64,000 nt of DNA, taken from Streptomyces roseolilacinus. Its GTDB lineage: Bacteria; Actinomycetota; Actinomycetes; Streptomycetales; Streptomycetaceae. The stretch spans positions 248,001 to 312,000 of the forward strand of contig NZ_BMSV01000001.1 in assembly GCF_014649335.1 (NCBI RefSeq). Reading direction: 5' to 3'. This document shows positions 9,232 through 18,042 of the stretch, piece after piece (position 1 is the first letter of the stretch; each line of letters opens with the position of its first letter). Position numbers and translations under genes: made by a program. Below the pieces are notes generated by a model, which had not been told where the DNA came from, made no database searches, and was given only the letters and a program-made list of their open reading frames with translations.

Positions 9232-9648
9232 ATGAGTGACCTGTTGGAACGCCTGCGCGGCCGCGGCTGGCGGATGACCGCGCAGCGCCGCGTCGTGGCC
9301 GAGGTCCTCGACGGAGATCATGTCCATCTGACCGCCGACGAGGTCCACGCCCGCGCGGCCGAGCGACTGCCCGAGATCTCCCGCGCGACCGTGTACAACA
9401 CACTGGGCGAGCTGGTCAGTCTGGGCGAGATCCTCGAGGTGTCCACGGACCGCCGCGCCAAGCGGTACGACCCGAACGCGCACCGCCCGCACCACCACCT
9501 GGTCTGCGCGCGCTGCGGCGCGATCCGCGACGTCCATCCGACGGGCAACCCCCTGTCGGACCTCCCGGACTCGGAGCGCTTCGGCTTCGCGATCTCCGAC
9601 GTGGAGGTCACCTACCGCGGCGTCTGCCCGAACTGCGCGGGCGCCTGA
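9232..9648 (+). CDS. catR: Fur-family transcriptional repressor CatR (PerR-like)
   Basis: 138 residues: an N-terminal winged helix (about 1-80, recognition helix around SRATVYNTLGELV) and a C-terminal dimerisation/metal domain. Metal ligands visible include HRPHHHLVC and two Cys-x2-Cys pairs (CARC near 92-95, CPNC near 133-136). It is divergent from catalase and separated by the palindromic operator. In S. coelicolor the equivalent repressor is inactivated by peroxide, derepressing catalase and itself. Assignment as CatR rather than another Fur member rests on this context. Confidence 0.9.
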   Translation: MSDLLERLRGRGWRMTAQRRVVAEVLDGDHVHLTADEVHARAAERLPEISRATVYNTLGELVSLGEILEVSTDRRAKRYDPNAHRPHHHLVCARCGAIRDVHPTGNPLSDLPDSERFGFAISDVEVTYRGVCPNCAGA

Positions 9649-9663
9649 CCCGCGGAAGACCCC

Positions 9664-9700
9664 GGAGAGCCCCCGGCGCGTGACGCGCCGGGGGCTCTCC
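9664..9700 (+). terminator. Terminator of catR
   Basis: Perfect 17-bp stem with a 3-base loop starting 15 bases after the catR stop. Confidence 0.75.
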
Positions 9701-9766
9701 GTCATCGCGGGCCGCCGCCTCCGCGTGCTCCGCGCCCGCGGCCCGCGTGCGGGGAGCCGGAAAACG

Positions 9767-9798
9767 CCGAAGGCCGGATCCTGGGATCCGGCCTTCGG
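9767..9798 (-). terminator. Terminator downstream of first initiator tRNA
   Basis: Near-perfect palindrome of 32 bases (arms CCGAAGGCCGGATCC) located 6 bases beyond the tRNA 3' end on the minus strand. Confidence 0.7.
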
Positions 9799-9804
9799 TT
9801 TCAG

Positions 9805-9878
9805 TAGCGGGGACAGGATTTGAACCTGCGACCTCTGGGTTATGAGCCCAGCGAGCTACCGAGCTGCTCCACCCCGCG
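9805..9878 (-). tRNA. tRNA-fMet (initiator, anticodon CAT), copy 1
   Basis: 74 bases without an encoded CCA. Anticodon loop CTCATAA is flanked by the three consecutive G:C pairs diagnostic of initiator tRNA. The acceptor stem begins CGCGGGG and ends CCCCGCT, giving an unpaired C1-U72, another initiator feature that bars elongation use. The T-loop TTCAAAT and D-loop AGCTCGGTAGC are intact. Identical to the copy at 12028-12101. Confidence 0.95.
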
Positions 9879-9927
9879 TCGGTGAACACCACCTTACGGG
9901 ACCCCGCGGACCAGCGCAAATTCGTCA

Positions 9928-11835
9928 CTACGCCGTCAGCTCGTGGTGCAGGGCCTCGCTCAGCCGGGCCGCCCGCTCGGCGACCTCGGTCGGGCCGAGC
10001 TCCTCGGCGCGGGCGCACCACCGCCGCCCCTCGGCCAGCTCGCCGCGCCGGGCAGCGAGCAGCGCCAGGCGCAGGGCGGCCCGCCCGTGGCCGGCCCGGG
10101 CGGCACGGCTCCACCACAGGGCGGCCTCCCGCTCGTTCCCCTCGCGGGCGAGCAGCAGCCCCAGGTTGAACGCGCCGTTGCGGCTGCCGGCCTCGGCGGC
10201 CTCCCGGTACCAGCGGGCCGCCTCCGCCACGTCGCCGCGCGCGGCGGCGAGCATCCCGACCCGCACCTGGGCGCGGCGGTGGCCCTGCTCGGCGGCCCGC
10301 TCGTACCACTCCTCGCACTCGCTCTTCGGCGTCTGCGGCTGGCCGAGCGTGTGCGGCTCGGGCGCCGGCTGCCGCGCGTCGAGGACGGTGGCCAGCCGGA
10401 ACGCCGCCTCGGCGCTGCCGCTGCCGGCAGCGCACCGCAGGTGCCGCTCGGCCTCCTGCTCGTCGCCGTCGCGGAGCCGGGCCATGCCGACCTGGAGGGC
10501 GGCCTCGGTGTGCCCGGCCGCCGCGGCCCGCTCGTACCAGTCGAGCGCCGTACGGTCGTCGTCGCGGCCCGCGTAGAGGATGCCGAGGTTGAACGCGGCG
10601 TCGACGCTGCCCGCCTCGGCGGCCTTGGAGAACCACGGCTCCGCCCCGTGCGGGTCGCCCGCCTGGAGCAGGAGGATCGCCAGGGCGTTCGCCGCCTCGC
10701 GGTGGCCGGCGTAGGCGGCGCGCCGGTACCACTGCTCGGCCTGGGCGGTGCGGCCCTGGGCGGCGAACAGCAGGCCGAGGTTGTAGGAGCCGTTCACGTC
10801 GCCCGCGTCCGTGGCGGCGCGGTACCAGCGCTCGGCGGTCTGGTACTCGCCGCGGGCGGCGTGCAGGGCGCCCAGCGCGTTGGCGGCGTTGCCGTCGCCG
10901 TCCTGGGCCGCGCGCAGCCACCACACGGCGGCGCTCTCCTCGTCGCCCGCGTCGCGCAGGAGGAAGCCGAGGGCGCAGGCGGCGCGCGGCTCGCCGTCCT
11001 TCGCCGCCGTCAGGTACCAGCGGCCGGCCTCCTTCACCTCCCCGCGCTTCTCCAGGATCGCGCCCAGGTGCAGCGCGGCCCTGCGGTGGCCGCGCGCGGC
11101 GGCCTGCCGGTACCACTGCTCGACGCTGTCGTCGGTGTCGCCGGCCGGCTGCGCCTCACCCGTACGGGTGTCGGCCCCGCTCTGGTCGGCCCGCCGCTCC
11201 AGGGCGCGGGCGAGCCGGTACGCGGCCTCGCGGTGGCCCTGCTCGGCGGCGACGCGCAGCCAGCGCTCGGCGCCGGCGTCGCCGCGGTGCTCCATGAGGT
11301 CGGCGAGGGCGTACGCGCCGAGGGCGTGGCCCTGCTCGGCGGACTGGCGCAGCCAGTACTCGGCGGCGGGCTCGTCGCCGCGCTCCCGGTGGTGGCGGCC
11401 GAGGGCGTGGGCCGCGGCGGCGGAGCCGGCGACGGCGGCGACGCGCCACCAGCCGGCGGCCTCGTCGGGGTAGCCGCGCTGGTGCAGGAGGACGCCCAGG
11501 TTGTTGGCGGCGGCGCGGTCGCCGGCCGCGGTGGCGGCGCGCAGGTAGGGCTCGGCGCCGTCCAGGTCGCCGCGGCGCAGCAGCATGGCCCCGAGGACGC
11601 TCATCGACGCGGTGTCCCCGCCGTCGGCGGCACTGCGGTGCCGCGCCTCGGTCTCGACGGTGTCGGCGGTGGCCTCCGCGAAGTCCATCGCGGCGTCCAT
11701 CGCGGCGGCGTTCCATCCCCCCGTGGTCTCCGGTGCGGCGTCGGCGTGGTCGATCGCCTCCGCGGCCCCTTCGGCGTGCTGTCGCTCGAACCGCCCAGTC
11801 TCCAACAGCGTCGCCCTGTCCCCCATGCATTTCAT
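9928..11835 (-). CDS. Sel1-like/TPR repeat protein
   Basis: 635 residues consisting almost wholly of about 15 Sel1-type helical repeats of roughly 36 residues (pattern A-x-WYRxAAxxGHxxAAxxLGxLLxxRGD). Such arrays are protein-interaction scaffolds. No signal peptide, membrane span or enzymatic domain is visible. Residues 1-60 lie outside the repeats. It lies between the two initiator tRNA genes on the same strand. The partner is unknown. The ATG at 11835 and another at 11826 are equally possible because neither has a clear ribosome-binding site. Confidence 0.85.
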   Translation of the reverse strand: MKCMGDRATLLETGRFERQHAEGAAEAIDHADAAPETTGGWNAAAMDAAMDFAEATADTVETEARHRSAADGGDTASMSVLGAMLLRRGDLDGAEPYLRAATAAGDRAAANNLGVLLHQRGYPDEAAGWWRVAAVAGSAAAAHALGRHHRERGDEPAAEYWLRQSAEQGHALGAYALADLMEHRGDAGAERWLRVAAEQGHREAAYRLARALERRADQSGADTRTGEAQPAGDTDDSVEQWYRQAAARGHRRAALHLGAILEKRGEVKEAGRWYLTAAKDGEPRAACALGFLLRDAGDEESAAVWWLRAAQDGDGNAANALGALHAARGEYQTAERWYRAATDAGDVNGSYNLGLLFAAQGRTAQAEQWYRRAAYAGHREAANALAILLLQAGDPHGAEPWFSKAAEAGSVDAAFNLGILYAGRDDDRTALDWYERAAAAGHTEAALQVGMARLRDGDEQEAERHLRCAAGSGSAEAAFRLATVLDARQPAPEPHTLGQPQTPKSECEEWYERAAEQGHRRAQVRVGMLAAARGDVAEAARWYREAAEAGSRNGAFNLGLLLAREGNEREAALWWSRAARAGHGRAALRLALLAARRGELAEGRRWCARAEELGPTEVAERAARLSEALHHELTA

Positions 11836-11985
11836 CGTCGCACCACCCGCGGCCTGCCTACACCTGGTATATCGCAGCCAGTGAGGTCACTTCAGCGTTT
11901 TGTCGACATGCCCACAGAGAGATAAGTCAAACACGTCACGCGCCAACTCCCCCCATGGGACACGGCTTTCGGGCCGTACACATGA

Positions 11986-12020
11986 CCAGGGCCCGGATCC
12001 TCGAAGGATCCGGGCCCTGG
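11986..12020 (-). terminator. Terminator downstream of second initiator tRNA
   Basis: Perfect 16-bp stem (arms begin CCAGGGCCCGGATCCT) with a 3-base loop, 7 bases past the tRNA 3' end. The region 11836-11985 between it and the Sel1 gene shows no gene and presumably holds that gene's promoter. Confidence 0.72.
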
Positions 12021-12027
12021 CTTTCAG

Positions 12028-12101
12028 TAGCGGGGACAGGATTTGAACCTGCGACCTCTGGGTTATGAGCCCAGCGAGCTACCGAGCTGCTCCACCCCGC
12101 G
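12028..12101 (-). tRNA. tRNA-fMet (initiator, anticodon CAT), copy 2
   Basis: Identical over all 74 bases to the copy at 9805-9878, including the C1-U72 mismatch and the three G:C pairs above the anticodon. The flanks differ, so this is a separate gene rather than an assembly repeat. Confidence 0.95.
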
Positions 12102-12143
12102 CCGTTGTGTGTCCACCGTACCACGGCGCGGGAGGGGCGTTCC

Positions 12144-12166
12144 GCGGCCCCCTCGGCGGGGGCCGC
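12144..12166 (-). terminator. Terminator of the UPF0182 gene
   Basis: 9-bp GC stem (12144-12152 with 12158-12166) just past the stop codon at 12173. Confidence 0.55.
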
Positions 12167-12172
12167 GCCCGG

Positions 12173-15100
12173 TCAGCCGGTACCGCCCCGGGCGGTCCCC
12201 GGACTGGCGCTCGGGGCGGCGCTCGGAGTGGCGCTCGGGGCCGTGCCCCGGGCGGGGCCGCTCCGGGCGGCCGGGTCCTGGGGCGGCTTCTGGTCGGTGG
12301 CCTTGCGCTGGGCGTCGGCCTCGGCGGCCTGCCGGAGCGCCTCCGCGAGCGCCTGCTGCGCCTTGCCGTACGCCTCCCAGTCGCCCTTCTTGAGCGCCGC
12401 CTCACCGTCCGTGAACGCCTTCTGGGCGTCCGCGATGGCCTGCTTGAGCGCGGCCTCGCCGGTGGCCGGCGGCCTCGGCGGCTGCGGGGTCGTCGACGGC
12501 GGCGGGGTGGTGGGCGACTCGCCCTCCACGCCGAACACCGCGTTGAGCGCCGCCCCGAGGCTGTCCTCGAACCTCGTGGTGTCCTTCGTGGCGTCGCCCT
12601 CTGGCTTGCTCGCGTCGATGTACGACACCGCCACCTTCTTCAGCAGCGGGTAGAGCGCGCTGCGGCCCTGGGCGTAGACCGGCTCGACGTACAGGAACCC
12701 GCCGTCCAGCGGCACGGTGAGCAGGTTGCCGTACTCGATCTCCGAGTCGGCGCCCTTCATGTCGCGGACGAACGTCGCCACGTCGGGGAGGCTGTTGAGC
12801 TTGCTCTGCACCTGGGCGGGGCCCGGCACCTCGGACGTGACCCTCAGCAGCCTTATGCGGCCGTAGTCCTTGCTGTTCGCGTCGGCGTCGACGGCCATGA
12901 ACCCGCCCAGGTTGGGCCGCCCGTTCGGGGTGAACGTCGTCGTCAGCGAGAACCGCTGCTCGGTGTCCCCGGGCATCTTCAGGCTCAGGTAGTACGGCGG
13001 GACCGCGTTGCCGTCCTTCTTCGTCGGGTCGGCCGGCACCTGCCAGGCGTCGGAGCCGCTGTAGAACTGGGCGGCGTCGCGCACGTGGTACCGGGTCAGC
13101 AGCTCGCGCTGGACCTTGAACATGTCCTGCGGGTACCGCAGGTGGGACTTCAGCTCGCCCTCGATGGCGCTCTTGGGCTGCACCGTGCCGGGGAACGCCT
13201 TCATCCAGGTCTTCAGGACCGGGTCCTCGGTGTCCCACTGGTACAGCTTCACCGAGCCGTCGTACGCGTCGACGGTGGCCTTCACGGAGTTGCGGATGTA
13301 GTTGACCTGGTTCTGCTGGGCGACGACCGCGCGGGTCTGGTTGCCGGCGGTCAGCGAGTCCGTGGTGGTGTCACCGAGGGTCGTGCGCGACGCGTAGGGG
13401 TAGCCGTTCGTCGTCGTGTAGGCGTCGACGATCCACTGGATGCGGCCCTCGACGACCGCCGGGTAGGCGTCGCCGTCGATGGTCAGCCACGGGGCGACCG
13501 CCTCCACGCGCTCCTTGGGCGTGCGGTTGTACAGGATGCGCGAGCCCTCGCCGATGGCCCCCGAGTAGAGGATCTGCGGCTCGCTGAAGGCCACGGCGTA
13601 CGCGGCGCGGTTGAAGGCGTTGGACAGGCTGACGCCGCTGTCGCCGCGGTAGCTGGTGGTCCGCTCGCCGTTCGCCTCGTAGTCGAGCTCCTTCTGCGGG
13701 CCGCCGACGATCGAGTACTGCTCGGTCTTCTCGCCGTAGTAGATCCGCTGCTCGTACGGGCGGGTCTGGCCGGTGGTCGGCAGGCCGCTCACCGTGAAGA
13801 CCGGGGAGCCCGTGGCGTCCACCGACGTGCCCGTGGCCATGATCGCGCCGTAGCCGTGGGTGTAGGTGAAGTGGTCGTTGATCCAGTTCCGCTTCGGGAT
13901 GCCCTTGATGTTCAGCTCGCGCAGGCCGATGACGGTGTCCTTGCCCGCGTACCGGTCGACGTCGAGCGTGACGGGGAACTGGTAGTACTTCCGCTTCTGC
14001 TCCAGCTGCTGGAACGTCGGCGAGACGATGTTCGGGTCGACGAGCCGGTAGCTGGCCGCGTTGTCCGAGTCCCGGCGCAGCTGTTCCTTCGACTTGACGG
14101 TCGCCTTGCCCGAGTAGTTCTCGGGGATCGTCCCGTCGATCGCGTACGCCTTGCGCGTCGCCTCGATGTTCTTCTTGATGTACGGCGCTTCCTTGGCCTG
14201 CTCGTTCGGCTGGACCTGGAACTTCTGCACGATCGCCGGGTAGAGGCCGCCGATCAGGATCGCCGACAGGACCATCAGGCCGAAGCCGATGACCGGCAGC
14301 TGCCAGGTGCGGCGCCACAGCGTCGCGAAGAACAGCAGGGCGCAGATGACCGCGATGCAGAAGAGGATCGTCTTCGCCGGCAGGTAGGCGTTGGCGTCGA
14401 CGTACCGCAGGCCCGTCCAGTTGCCCGCCGCCTTGAAGTCGCTGGACTTCACCGCCAGGCCGTACCGGTCGAGCCAGTACGCGACGGCCTTCAGCGACAC
14501 GAAGACGCCGAGCAGCACCGACAGGTGGCCCGTGGCCGCGGCGGTGGCGCGCGCGCCCGGGCTGGTGACGCGCAGCCCGCCGTACAGGTAGTGCGTGAGG
14601 GCCGCGGCGATCAGCGACAGCACCGTGGCCGCGAAGCCGAAGCCGAGCAGGAACCGGTACCAGGGCAGGTCGAACGCGTAGAACGCGACGTCCATCCGGA
14701 ACTGCGGGTCCTTCTCACCGAAGGGCACGCCGTTGACCCACATGAGCCAGGTGCGCCACTGGCCGGAGGCGGACGCTCCGGCGATCAGGCCGACGAGCGC
14801 CGTGATCGAGAGGAGCACCCACTTCTTGTACGGGGCCACGCCCATGCGGTACCGGTCGAGGCTCTGCTGCTCCAGCGACATCGCGCTCAGCGGAGGCCGC
14901 AGCCGGTGCGCGAGCCAGATGTTCAGCCCGACGGCGAGGCCCATCAGGAGACCGAAGACGGCGAACATGCCGACCTTGGTCCACAGGGTGGTGGTGAAGA
15001 CGGAGGAGTACTCGACGGACCGGTACCAGAGCCAGTCCGTCCAGAACCCGGCGAACATGACGAAGAGCATGGCCAGGACGGCCAGCACCCCCAGCGTCAT

Positions 15101-15190
15101 GAGCAGGGTGCGGGCCCGCCGGGACGGCCGGCCGACTCTGATCCGTGGCCCGGTCGGGCCTCCGCCGCGGTCCGGCATCTGGAAAGCCAA
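12173..15190 (-). CDS. UPF0182 family large integral membrane protein
   Basis: 1005 residues. About seven transmembrane segments occupy residues 25-330, followed by a large region of about 550 residues predicted outside the membrane, and a tail of about 130 residues rich in Pro, Ala, Gln and Lys. Conserved blocks such as [23 protein letters not shown] and [18 protein letters not shown] mark the family. It is conserved across actinobacteria (M. tuberculosis Rv3193c) and its function is unknown. The start is TTG (MAFQMPDR) with GAGGGG 7 bases upstream; the ATG four codons later has none. Confidence 0.9.
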   Translation of the reverse strand: MAFQMPDRGGGPTGPRIRVGRPSRRARTLLMTLGVLAVLAMLFVMFAGFWTDWLWYRSVEYSSVFTTTLWTKVGMFAVFGLLMGLAVGLNIWLAHRLRPPLSAMSLEQQSLDRYRMGVAPYKKWVLLSITALVGLIAGASASGQWRTWLMWVNGVPFGEKDPQFRMDVAFYAFDLPWYRFLLGFGFAATVLSLIAAALTHYLYGGLRVTSPGARATAAATGHLSVLLGVFVSLKAVAYWLDRYGLAVKSSDFKAAGNWTGLRYVDANAYLPAKTILFCIAVICALLFFATLWRRTWQLPVIGFGLMVLSAILIGGLYPAIVQKFQVQPNEQAKEAPYIKKNIEATRKAYAIDGTIPENYSGKATVKSKEQLRRDSDNAASYRLVDPNIVSPTFQQLEQKRKYYQFPVTLDVDRYAGKDTVIGLRELNIKGIPKRNWINDHFTYTHGYGAIMATGTSVDATGSPVFTVSGLPTTGQTRPYEQRIYYGEKTEQYSIVGGPQKELDYEANGERTTSYRGDSGVSLSNAFNRAAYAVAFSEPQILYSGAIGEGSRILYNRTPKERVEAVAPWLTIDGDAYPAVVEGRIQWIVDAYTTTNGYPYASRTTLGDTTTDSLTAGNQTRAVVAQQNQVNYIRNSVKATVDAYDGSVKLYQWDTEDPVLKTWMKAFPGTVQPKSAIEGELKSHLRYPQDMFKVQRELLTRYHVRDAAQFYSGSDAWQVPADPTKKDGNAVPPYYLSLKMPGDTEQRFSLTTTFTPNGRPNLGGFMAVDADANSKDYGRIRLLRVTSEVPGPAQVQSKLNSLPDVATFVRDMKGADSEIEYGNLLTVPLDGGFLYVEPVYAQGRSALYPLLKKVAVSYIDASKPEGDATKDTTRFEDSLGAALNAVFGVEGESPTTPPPSTTPQPPRPPATGEAALKQAIADAQKAFTDGEAALKKGDWEAYGKAQQALAEALRQAAEADAQRKATDQKPPQDPAARSGPARGTAPSATPSAAPSASPGTARGGTG

Positions 15191-15317
15191 CGTGCGCCCC
15201 TCGAGTTCGCGGTCGTGTGTGCTGCTTGTTCGGTGCTGCGGCCCCGGTTCTTCGCGGGCCCTACTGATGCAACTTACTGAAGCTTTACCTGGTTCCCGTC
15301 TTCGGGTCGAGAAGAGG

Positions 15318-15323
15318 CAGGAT
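15318..15323 (+). promoter_or_regulatory. Candidate -10 box of the PPA1309-type gene
   Basis: CAGGAT lies exactly 7 bases before the ATG at 15331, in the 140-base divergent gap with the UPF0182 gene. Confidence 0.35.
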
Positions 15324-15330
15324 ATTGACC

Positions 15331-15888
15331 ATGTCCAACGTTTCCCCCTCCGGCCCTCCGATGGCCGCCGGTCCGCTCACACGCGCGGTCCTCGAGATCG
15401 ACGAGTACGCCTCGGGGCTCGGCTGGGACCAGCCGGCCCGCCTGTTCGCCCTCGTCGACACGGCGCGGCTGCGCGCCGACGAACCGGAGCTGGCCGCCCA
15501 GCTCGGGCTCGACACCGACGAGGCCGCCGCGCCCCTCACCCCGATCGAGCAGGACGAGCTGCCGACCGGGGCCCCGCTCGACGAGTTCCTCGCGACGGTC
15601 GCCTGGCCCGACGCGGTCACCGGCTGCGCCCTGACCGTGGAGCGGCTGATGCTCCCGCCGTCCGCCGAGGGGTCCGTGCCGGACGGCCTCGACGAGGCGG
15701 GGCTGGCCCGGTGGGTCGCGGCCCACCCGGAACGGCAGGAGGTGCGGATGACCGTGGCCGTCCTGCGCAACGGCGCGCGCGAGTCGGCGATCCGGCTCCG
15801 CGCGAAGGACTCCCCCACGGAGGTCCTGACCGGCTCGGACCTGGTGCCGGGGCTGGCGGAGGCGCTGTCCGCCACGTTCGAGGGCTGA
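15331..15888 (+). CDS. PPA1309 family protein (uncharacterised, actinobacterial)
   Basis: 185 residues, acidic and probably cytoplasmic. Blocks such as [47 protein letters not shown] and [14 protein letters not shown] are typical of a family conserved next to UPF0182 in actinobacteria. No catalytic motif or known fold is recognised. It is divergent from the UPF0182 gene, and the two probably share a regulatory region. A TTG two codons upstream is an alternative start; the -10-like CAGGAT 7 bases before this ATG favours 15331. Confidence 0.78.
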   Translation: MSNVSPSGPPMAAGPLTRAVLEIDEYASGLGWDQPARLFALVDTARLRADEPELAAQLGLDTDEAAAPLTPIEQDELPTGAPLDEFLATVAWPDAVTGCALTVERLMLPPSAEGSVPDGLDEAGLARWVAAHPERQEVRMTVAVLRNGARESAIRLRAKDSPTEVLTGSDLVPGLAEALSATFEG

Positions 15889-15893
15889 CCGCC

Positions 15894-15920
15894 CGGCCCG
15901 TGCCGGGAGCGGACGGGCCG
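15894..15920. terminator. Possible bidirectional terminator
   Basis: 8-bp stem (15894-15901 with 15913-15920) in the 135-base gap between convergent genes. Further GC-rich inverted repeats follow up to 16000. Confidence 0.4.
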
Positions 15921-16023
15921 GGGCCCCGGGTCCCTGGCCGGCGGTCCTGCGCCGGGCCGCAGGGGCCCGGGGCCGGCGCGGCCGTGGGCCGGGGGGAGCC
16001 GTCGGGGCTCCCGTCCCGCCCGG

Positions 16024-17112
16024 TCAGCTCCGCGAGCAGCCGGGGAGGCCCGCGGTCTCGCCCTTGCGGACCTTCTCCAGCGACGTCACCGCGTCCGCGA
16101 TCGTGTCGACCTTGATCAGCGTCAGCCCGTCCGGGACGTCCGACGCGGCGGCCCGGCAGTTGGCGGCCGGGGTCAGGAAGTACCTCGCCCCGGCGGCGCG
16201 CGCGCCCACCAGCTTCATCTCGATGCCGCCGATCGGGCCGACCTTGCCGGTCTCGTCGATGGTGCCCGTACCGGCGACGAAGCGGCCGCCCGTCAGGGCG
16301 CCGGGGGTCAGCTTGTCGACGATGCCGAGGGCGAACATCAGGCCGGCGCTCGGCCCGCCCACGTCGTCGAGCTTGATGTCGATCCGGAACGGGAACGTGT
16401 GGTCCGTGCCGGCCTGGATGCCGACGACGGCCCGGTCGGCGTCGCCCGCCCGCCGGGTGGTGACGGTGACCGCCTCGGTGGTGGTCGGCTCACGGCCGGC
16501 CTTCTCCGCCGCGGCGGCGTCCTCGGCCGGGACGATGGTGAAGTCGACCGGCTTGCCGGGCCGCCGCTTGGTGACGATCGCCGCCACGTCCTTGGGCTCC
16601 CGTACGGGCGTGCCGTCGACCTCCTTGATCACGTCGCCGGCGTGCAGCCTGCCCTCGGCGGGGCTGTCCTTCTGGACGGACGAGACGATCACGCGGGACG
16701 CCACGGGGAGGTCCAGCTGCCGGAGCGCGGCGACACGGGCGCTCTCCTGGGACTGGCTGAACTCCTCGGCGTTCTCCTGCGTGGACTGCTCCTCGGTCTT
16801 GCCGTCCGGGTAGAGCGTGTCGTGCGGGACGACGACGCTGTCGTGGGCGAGCCATCCGGCGACGGCCTCGACGAGGTTCATCCGGTACTCCGCACCGGTG
16901 ACCCTGACGGTGGTCATGTTCAGGTGGCCGGATGTGGGGTACGTCTCGTGGCCGGAGATCCGGAGCACCGGCTCGCCTCCGGAGTCGCCCAGCGTGTTGA
17001 CCGTGGGCCCGGGGCTCATCTCGGAGTAGGGCACCGGGATGAGCACTCCCGCGCAGAGCAGCGCGATGAGGGAGAGGGTGGCGGCGAGCATCGTCACGGT
17101 GCGGCGTGGCAT
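16024..17112 (-). CDS. Secreted PDZ-domain S16 (Lon-type) serine protease, YlbL family
   Basis: 362 residues with one N-terminal membrane anchor or signal (about 7-27). A PDZ domain spans about 135-200 (VSSVQKDSPAEGRLHAGDVI), followed by a Lon-type proteolytic domain. The catalytic pair is visible as Ser in DDVGGPSAGLMFAL and Lys in GIEMKLVGARAAGA. It lacks an ATPase module and acts outside the membrane. The B. subtilis relative YlbL has been linked to cell-division checkpoint control; M. tuberculosis has Rv3194c beside the UPF0182 gene. No ribosome-binding site is seen, but TACTGT lies 6 bases before the ATG. Confidence 0.88.
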   Translation of the reverse strand: MPRRTVTMLAATLSLIALLCAGVLIPVPYSEMSPGPTVNTLGDSGGEPVLRISGHETYPTSGHLNMTTVRVTGAEYRMNLVEAVAGWLAHDSVVVPHDTLYPDGKTEEQSTQENAEEFSQSQESARVAALRQLDLPVASRVIVSSVQKDSPAEGRLHAGDVIKEVDGTPVREPKDVAAIVTKRRPGKPVDFTIVPAEDAAAAEKAGREPTTTEAVTVTTRRAGDADRAVVGIQAGTDHTFPFRIDIKLDDVGGPSAGLMFALGIVDKLTPGALTGGRFVAGTGTIDETGKVGPIGGIEMKLVGARAAGARYFLTPAANCRAAASDVPDGLTLIKVDTIADAVTSLEKVRKGETAGLPGCSRS

Positions 17113-17173
17113 GGAACGACAGTACGGGACCGGTTCGTCAGTGCACCCTCGGGGCCGCCGTCCGGGGTGATCG

Positions 17174-17344
17174 TCAGACGGATCGGCCGCGGGAGTGGAC
17201 CCGGTCCATCGCGTCGCGGAAACGCGCGTAGCCGTCCAGCTCGGCTATGTCCTCGGTGGTACGGCTCCGCGCGGCCCAGCCCCCCCATATCGCGGCGCCG
17301 ACGGCAGCCGACAGCGGAATCAGCAACCAGGCGAGTGCTGCCAT
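17174..17344 (-). CDS. Small single-span membrane protein
   Basis: 56 residues: an N-terminal hydrophobic helix (MAALAWLLIPLSAAVGAAIW) and a charged C-terminus containing EDIAELDGYARFRDAM. A GGGGAGG ribosome-binding site precedes the ATG and codon use is typical. It lies between moaE and the YlbL-like gene on the same strand, 61 bases before the latter. I do not recognise a function. Similar short proteins sit at this position in other Streptomyces, which suggests it is real. Confidence 0.75.
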   Translation of the reverse strand: MAALAWLLIPLSAAVGAAIWGGWAARSRTTEDIAELDGYARFRDAMDRVHSRGRSV

Positions 17345-17463
17345 CACGACCTCCCCAGAGTGAAAGCGACTGGCTGATCAGCAGATTAACCAGCTGTCCT
17401 TTCAACGCTGCTGCCGGGGAGGGGGTTACGCAAATCGGGCGGTGGGGCGGCGGCGGAGGCGGT

Positions 17464-17925
17464 TCAGCAGGAGCCCACCCACTCCTCGGTGCCGTCGGAG
17501 AAGCGCTGGTGCTTCCAGATGGGGACCTCGTGCTTGAGGTCGTCGATCAGCCTCCGGCACGCCGCGAACGCCTCCGCGCGGTGCGGGCACGACACGGCGA
17601 CGACCACCGCGAGGTCACCGACCACCAGGTCACCCACCCGGTGGACGGCGGCGAGGGCGCGTACCGGGAAGTCCGCGACCACCTTCTCCGCCACCCTCCG
17701 CAGCTCGGCCTCGGCGGTGGGGTGGCCGGAGTAGCCGAGCGCGTCCACGTCGGCGCCGCCGTCGTGGTTGCGCACGGTCCCGACGAAGAGGGCGGTGCCG
17801 CCGGCGGCGTCGTCGCCGACGGCCTGGAACACCTCGTCGAGGGAGAGCGGCGTGTCGCGGATCGCCAGCAGCCGGATCGGCTCGTCGGCGGCGCGCTCGC
17901 CCGGGTGGTCGTGGAGGGGGGCCAT
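17464..17925 (-). CDS. moaE: Molybdopterin synthase catalytic subunit MoaE
   Basis: Inserts two sulfurs into precursor Z with MoaD-thiocarboxylate in molybdenum cofactor synthesis. 153 residues. Family signatures are GGTALFVGTVRNHDGG, the YSGHPTAEAEL block, HRVGDLVVGD and the active-site lysines in DDLKHEVPIWKHQ. The start at ATG 17925 is a choice; a GTG six codons upstream is possible. It probably heads a run with the small membrane protein and the YlbL-like gene. MoeZ at 53168 would charge the partner sulfur carrier. Confidence 0.92.
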   Translation of the reverse strand: MAPLHDHPGERAADEPIRLLAIRDTPLSLDEVFQAVGDDAAGGTALFVGTVRNHDGGADVDALGYSGHPTAEAELRRVAEKVVADFPVRALAAVHRVGDLVVGDLAVVVAVSCPHRAEAFAACRRLIDDLKHEVPIWKHQRFSDGTEEWVGSC

Positions 17926-18042
17926 GCCCCCATCGTGCCGCACGCCCCCGCTCCACGGAACTGCCCGTTCGCCCGGTGGACGCCCCGCCGCCTTGGAGCC
18001 TCCTACAGGCCCGGGCCCGGTCCCCGCCTCACAGGCCCCGTC

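Noticed and set aside
9767..12101. Integrated element or attachment site at the initiator tRNAs
   Set aside because: No integrase, no truncated tRNA copy and no change in composition between the two tRNA genes.
12065..15280. Open frame of more than 1000 codons on the plus strand opposite the UPF0182 gene
   Set aside because: It is antisense to a clearly conserved membrane protein, is rich in Arg/Val/Leu from GC-biased codons, and has no family features or ribosome-binding site.
15318..15330. TTG at 15325 as start of the PPA1309-type gene
   Set aside because: It would add only two residues, and the -10-like box spacing favours the ATG at 15331; the distinction remains weak.
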